Of a stretch of DNA of 16,615 bases, positions 13,686 to 16,615 are shown piece by piece. The stretch is taken from positions 1 to 16,615 of the forward strand of contig CALXVW010000109.1 in assembly GCA_944392185.1 (NCBI GenBank), given 5' to 3'. This DNA is from an uncultured Alphaproteobacteria bacterium. GTDB taxonomy: Bacteria > Pseudomonadota > Alphaproteobacteria > RF32 > CAG-239. The position numbers were made by a program, and so were the translations under genes. Each line of letters opens with the position of its first letter. Within the stretch, counting starts at the first letter, position 1. Under the pieces are notes generated by a model, which searched no databases, was not told the origin of the DNA, and was given only the letters and a program-made list of their open reading frames with translations.

Positions 13686-15722
13686 CTATAAATGCCCGGT
13701 TGATAGCAAATTGTGGTATTTATAAACCGAGCCGTTTTCAACATCCCAGCTGAAATCTTTGCGCATGGCGTTTTTCTTCATGGCGTTAATCAGGTTTGGA
13801 GTATCATAAAACGTTGACAAGGCTTTATCCAAAGTTTCCGTGTAGGCGTTCTCGTTGGTTTTGAGCCGCTGGGCCGTAAAGTTGTTGCCGTAAACCCTGC
13901 GGTTGTTGCTAAAAAACGCCTCTGTTCTGAAGCCGTCAACCCCGTCTTCTATCGTGTCTACCAAGCCTCCGGTTGACATCGCTACCGGCAGAGCCCCTTT
14001 GGCCATGGCTTCCATTTGGGTGAGGCCGCAAGGCTCAAATCGGCACGGCATCAGGTAGAAATCTGAGGCCAGTTGAACGGCATAGGCAAATTCATCTTTA
14101 TATCCATGGAAAACAAAAATCCGACGGGCAATTTGCGGATTAAATTCGGCAACTTTGTCTTTCAACTTCATCAACATTTCAAAATAATTAATATCACCAG
14201 CCCCGCCTAAGATAAATACCGGATATTCTATCTTGGTGTCTTTGTATTTTTTTGAAAGATCTAAAATTGCCTGAGCGGCAATGTCATATCCCTTTTGCTC
14301 TACCAAACGGCTGGTGGCGCAGACAATCGGCGTCTTTTCAATATTCTTGATGACTTTTGAAATGTCTTCAAATTTATAAATATCAACCAAAGGAATTACT
14401 TTTTGTTTGTAGTCTTTGTCGGTGGCGATTTTTGAAAGTAGCTTTATAAATTCTTCTTTGTTATGCAACTTTCCTTCTAAATTATTTTCATCGAAAGTCT
14501 TAAAATCTGTATCCCCAAAATATTTGTTAACAGCCGCAATCTTTTCTTGGTTGGGGGATATTAATTTCTTTTCATAACCGTTTACAATGCCAAAGAAATC
14601 TCGGTGGTCTTTACGAATCTTCAAAATATCACGAAAGTCAAATCCAAATCCCAATTCTTTTGAAACTTCTTCAAGGTAGTTTTTTGAAACAGTTACAACT
14701 TTGTCAGCCAAGTGAAAATTGCAAGAGGCTTGGTTGTAGCAATCATGCACAATCAGCGTATTGGTGGCTCGGGGGTTGCTGTTTTTGATGGCTTTGGCAT
14801 TTTTGAAAACAACCGCGGCTCTGTCTTCATATAATGAGTTCAGTATTTTTGCCGTATTTTCGTAGTCCCAACCTTGGTAACCCAAGTGGTGGGCAATGTG
14901 CACAACCGGAATTGTTTTTATCTTTTCAGCTAAAGCGGCGTCCATCGTCTTATTTTCAACTTGCGCGGTGGTGAAATATTTTAACAATCCTGACAGTGCA
15001 CCGCTGTGCCAATCATTGGCTATAATGACATTGGGACATTCAATTGCTGAGATTTTTTCTGCGCAGATATTTTTAATCAAAACGTAAACGGCTTTTGAGA
15101 AAAAGGCAAAACGCTCAACCTCATTGATTCCATGCTTGTTTTTGATATAACATCCGTCTTGTGCCGGCGGGTTATCTTTGTGGGGATCGATATTAAAAAA
15201 TCTGTCGTTGGAGAGAAATATATAATCACATTTGCCAAAGTGCCCGGTGTAAACATCTACTTTGTATTTGGTGAGCGTGTTTTTTTCACTCATGAAAGGC
15301 ACATCAAGGGTTATTATCTTAGTCAGTTCTATTTCTTTGTGCTCGGCACCGATATATTTGTTGCCGATTAATTCTGTTTTCTTTTTGCCCGTATCTCCAA
15401 TATATAGAGGTGTTACTACCGTTAGCTTCTCGCCTTTGTTTCCAAAACAATTGTTGAAAGCTTCCGGTAGCTCGGTTGCTATCATCCCAAGCCCGCCCCA
15501 TTTCATAAATGTGGCAGTTTCGGCTGAAACCATCCAGCCCCTAATCTTATCTATTTGCGGCCAGTTGGTATTGGCTAAGCATTGAGTTTTGGAGAAATTC
15601 TGAATTTCTTGAAAGTACGGGTTGGTGGTAACCGCGTAAGTGACTGTAAATTTTCTTTTATTAAATCCTTTGGGCAATAATTTTGACGTGGTCAAATCCG
15701 AGTTCAATTCATGGGGTTTCAT
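13686..15722 (-). CDS. Glycogen/starch synthase-like glycosyltransferase (GT5), long form
   Basis: 678 residues, against about 480 for typical bacterial GlgA, which adds glucose from ADP-glucose (or UDP-glucose) to alpha-1,4-glucan. The GT-B N-terminal domain starts near residue 60. Its nucleotide-sugar loop is KWGGLG at 74-79 (GlgA KxGGL), followed by TELPEAF, GHFGKCDYIFLSN and the region VHIAHHLGYQGWDYEN. The C-terminal domain has SRLVEQKGYD (R472, K477) and the E-x7-E motif FEPCGLTQMEAM (E563, E571), then GLVDTI. Extra length lies in a 60-residue N-terminal extension and insertions around 290-440, which are lysine/asparagine-rich. The gene stands alone: no glgC, glgB or glgP beside it, so donor and product are open. 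It ends at the shared terminator at 13639-13671 and diverges from grpE. The ribosome site is weak (GAG close to the ATG). Confidence 0.85.
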   Translation of the reverse strand: MKPHELNSDLTTSKLLPKGFNKRKFTVTYAVTTNPYFQEIQNFSKTQCLANTNWPQIDKIRGWMVSAETATFMKWGGLGMIATELPEAFNNCFGNKGEKLTVVTPLYIGDTGKKKTELIGNKYIGAEHKEIELTKIITLDVPFMSEKNTLTKYKVDVYTGHFGKCDYIFLSNDRFFNIDPHKDNPPAQDGCYIKNKHGINEVERFAFFSKAVYVLIKNICAEKISAIECPNVIIANDWHSGALSGLLKYFTTAQVENKTMDAALAEKIKTIPVVHIAHHLGYQGWDYENTAKILNSLYEDRAAVVFKNAKAIKNSNPRATNTLIVHDCYNQASCNFHLADKVVTVSKNYLEEVSKELGFGFDFRDILKIRKDHRDFFGIVNGYEKKLISPNQEKIAAVNKYFGDTDFKTFDENNLEGKLHNKEEFIKLLSKIATDKDYKQKVIPLVDIYKFEDISKVIKNIEKTPIVCATSRLVEQKGYDIAAQAILDLSKKYKDTKIEYPVFILGGAGDINYFEMLMKLKDKVAEFNPQIARRIFVFHGYKDEFAYAVQLASDFYLMPCRFEPCGLTQMEAMAKGALPVAMSTGGLVDTIEDGVDGFRTEAFFSNNRRVYGNNFTAQRLKTNENAYTETLDKALSTFYDTPNLINAMKKNAMRKDFSWDVENGSVYKYHNLLSTGHL

Positions 15723-15806
15723 CTCATATCTTTCAAGAATCCAAAAAATAATTCAATTTTTTTCTTTAACAGAAATAACTTATGAAATTATTAAAAAACT
15801 ATCGCT

Positions 15807-15820
15807 CTTGACTTGTCAAG
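15807..15820. promoter_or_regulatory. Palindrome overlapping the grpE -35 box
   Basis: CTTGAC-TT-GTCAAG is a perfect 6-bp inverted repeat with a 2-base centre that contains the -35 hexamer. A protein bound here would block RNA polymerase. It is not the CIRCE element that HrcA binds. Confidence 0.4.
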
Positions 15821-15836
15821 CTTTAGTCACTAAATT
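15808..15836 (+). promoter_or_regulatory. Promoter of grpE
   Basis: TTGACT (15808-15813), 17 bases, TAAATT (15831-15836). The start point would be near 15843, about 40 bases before the ATG at 15883. The box begins CTTGAC, which also agrees with the -35 of alphaproteobacterial heat-shock sigma factor promoters (CTTG core), but the -10 does not tell the two apart. Confidence 0.55.
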
Positions 15837-15882
15837 CCTTATATATATACACACAAGTCCTAAATTTTTAAAGAGAAAAAAC

Positions 15883-16467
15883 ATGAGTAAGAACAAAAAA
15901 AGACACCAAGAAAACGAAAATGAAGATTTGGCTCAAGATCTTGATGAGGCTTTGGCTGATGAAGTGCTTGAAAACGAAGTGGAAGCAGAGGTTGATGATG
16001 AGGCCGATGAAACCGATTTAGAGCTCTTGAAAGCAGAAAATGCCAAGCTGCGAGAGGATTATTTGCGCGCTTTTGCCGAGGCTGAAAATACCAAAAAACG
16101 CTGCGCTCAGGAAATTGAAAAAAACAATAAATATGCCATTTCTTCTTTTGCAAAAAGTTTGCTCTCTGTGGCAGATAATTTGCACCGCGCCATTGATGCT
16201 GTGAATAATAATGAAGGTAATGACAACTGCGAGGCTTTGAAAAAAGGTGTGGAACTTACCGAGGCCGAACTAATGAAAGTGTTTGAGAAATTCGGCATTA
16301 CCAAAATGGATATTATGGGCAAGGTTTTTGACCCCAATTTCCATCAGGTTATTCAAGAGGTTGAGGATAAATCTAAACCGGCCGGCACCGTTATCGCCGA
16401 ATTGCAGACCGGATACATGCTTAACGGCCGTTTGCTCCGTGAGGCAATGGTGGTGGTTACAAAATAA
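15883..16467 (+). CDS. grpE: Nucleotide exchange factor GrpE
   Basis: 194 residues, usual length. GrpE speeds ADP release from DnaK. A very acidic, low-complexity N-terminus (about 5-50) leads into the long dimerising coiled coil (about 48-90: ELLKAENAKLREDYLRAFAEAENTKKRCAQEIEK). A helical bundle follows (SFAKSLLSVADNLHRAIDA), then the C-terminal beta-wing with the family signature FDPNFHQVIQEVED...AGTVIAELQTGYMLNGRLLREAMVVV. ATG 15883 was chosen because the signature N-terminus starts there and AAAGAG lies shortly before it. The frame stays open upstream to 15640, but that part crosses the promoter and the opposite gene. The usual neighbours hrcA and dnaK are not adjacent within the window. 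Confidence 0.95.
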   Translation: MSKNKKRHQENENEDLAQDLDEALADEVLENEVEAEVDDEADETDLELLKAENAKLREDYLRAFAEAENTKKRCAQEIEKNNKYAISSFAKSLLSVADNLHRAIDAVNNNEGNDNCEALKKGVELTEAELMKVFEKFGITKMDIMGKVFDPNFHQVIQEVEDKSKPAGTVIAELQTGYMLNGRLLREAMVVVTK

Positions 16468-16483
16468 AATTTTTGGGATTTGT

Positions 16484-16510
16484 AAAAAAAGCCCTGTATC
16501 AACGGGGCTT
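16484..16510 (-). terminator. Terminator-like hairpin after grpE, with T-run on the minus strand
   Basis: AAGCCCT (16489-16495) pairs with GGGGCTT (16504-16510) around an 8-base loop. Seven A residues precede the left arm (16484-16490), so the U-run would follow the stem on the minus strand. It therefore suits a minus-strand gene entering from the right; on the plus strand no T-run follows for grpE. Confidence 0.5.
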
Positions 16511-16519
16511 ATACATTAA

Positions 16520-16562
16520 AGGGACAATAAACGAAGTATGCTATACAATGTTTATTGTCCCT
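16520..16562. repeat. Long inverted repeat downstream of grpE
   Basis: AGGGACAATAAAC (16520-16532) and GTTTATTGTCCCT (16550-16562) are a perfect 13-bp inverted repeat. The 17-base loop itself holds a small GTAT-GCT-ATAC stem. There is no T-run, so it is not a standard terminator. It may be a transcript-end stabiliser, an attenuator, or part of an intergenic repeat family. Confidence 0.6.
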
Positions 16563-16568
16563 AATTGT

Positions 16569-16596
16569 TTGTGAGGATGTTGCAACATCCTCACAA
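16569..16596. repeat. Perfect 28-bp palindrome at the window's right end
   Basis: The half-site TTGTGAGGATGTTG (16569-16582) is followed with no spacer by its exact reverse complement, CAACATCCTCACAA (16583-16596). It is the third inverted repeat in 115 bp after grpE. Perfect symmetry without a loop suits a DNA-binding site or a cruciform better than an RNA hairpin. What follows lies outside the window. Confidence 0.7.
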
Positions 16597-16615
16597 GTGC
16601 CGGCAGCGGCTGAGG

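Noticed and set aside
15640..15882. In-frame upstream extension of grpE to an earlier start
   Set aside because: It crosses the grpE promoter and the start of the opposite gene, is poor in GrpE-like sequence, and the true N-terminus (MSKNKK, then the acidic stretch) begins at 15883 after a ribosome site.
16484..16615. tRNA or other structured RNA gene after grpE
   Set aside because: The stems do not fit a cloverleaf, and no anticodon arm or T-loop GTTCRA is visible.

Overview
The window looks like chromosome from a Gram-negative, LPS-bearing alphaproteobacterium that lives anaerobically or fermentatively. Gene order supports this: xerD lies divergent from aroK and a CNNM/CorC-type gene, and lptF-lptD-surA-ksgA form a run, both typical alphaproteobacterial neighbourhoods. 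The lifestyle is inferred from a complete three-subunit [FeFe]-hydrogenase. A host- or gut-associated uncultured alphaproteobacterial lineage is my best guess; sequence alone does not prove it. DNA is fairly AT-rich with short intergenic gaps.

Layout. 1-169: 3' end of an unidentified plus-strand gene. 204-2035 (minus): aroK translationally coupled to a CNNM/CBS/CorC-HlyC membrane protein. 2126-3198 (plus): a 47-residue one-helix membrane protein, then XerD. 3171-3492: two tandem copies of a ~134-bp palindromic repeat and an intrinsic terminator. 3514-4074 (minus): an orphan gene of unlike composition with its own candidate promoter. 4179-9327 (minus): lptF-lptD-surA-ksgA, covering LPS export, outer-membrane protein folding and rRNA methylation. 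9453-13469 (plus): promoter and hydC-hydB-hydA, encoding an NAD(P)H-linked, probably electron-bifurcating [FeFe]-hydrogenase. 13470-13671: a third copy of the repeat and a terminator. 13686-15722 (minus): a long glycogen-synthase-like GT5 enzyme. 15808-16467 (plus): promoter and grpE. 16484-16596: three successive inverted repeats, one a perfect 28-bp palindrome.

How it works together. The hydrogenase operon would reoxidise NADH (and probably reduced ferredoxin) by making H2 during fermentation, and the glycogen-synthase-like enzyme suggests a storage polysaccharide to ferment. The lpt/surA block builds the outer membrane.

Most unusual points: (1) a dispersed palindromic repeat that lies, in the same orientation, exactly between a stop codon and the intrinsic terminator at two separate loci, and supplies the last codons and stop of xerD; (2) three neighbours expected from conserved alphaproteobacterial gene order (aroB, pdxA, lptG) are cleanly absent from their usual places; (3) the hydrogenase itself, with a HydB lacking the C-terminal ferredoxin pair of the Thermotoga prototype; (4) an orphan gene of foreign-looking composition. 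I found no CRISPR array, no transposase, no tRNA or rRNA, and no clear new defence or mobile system.
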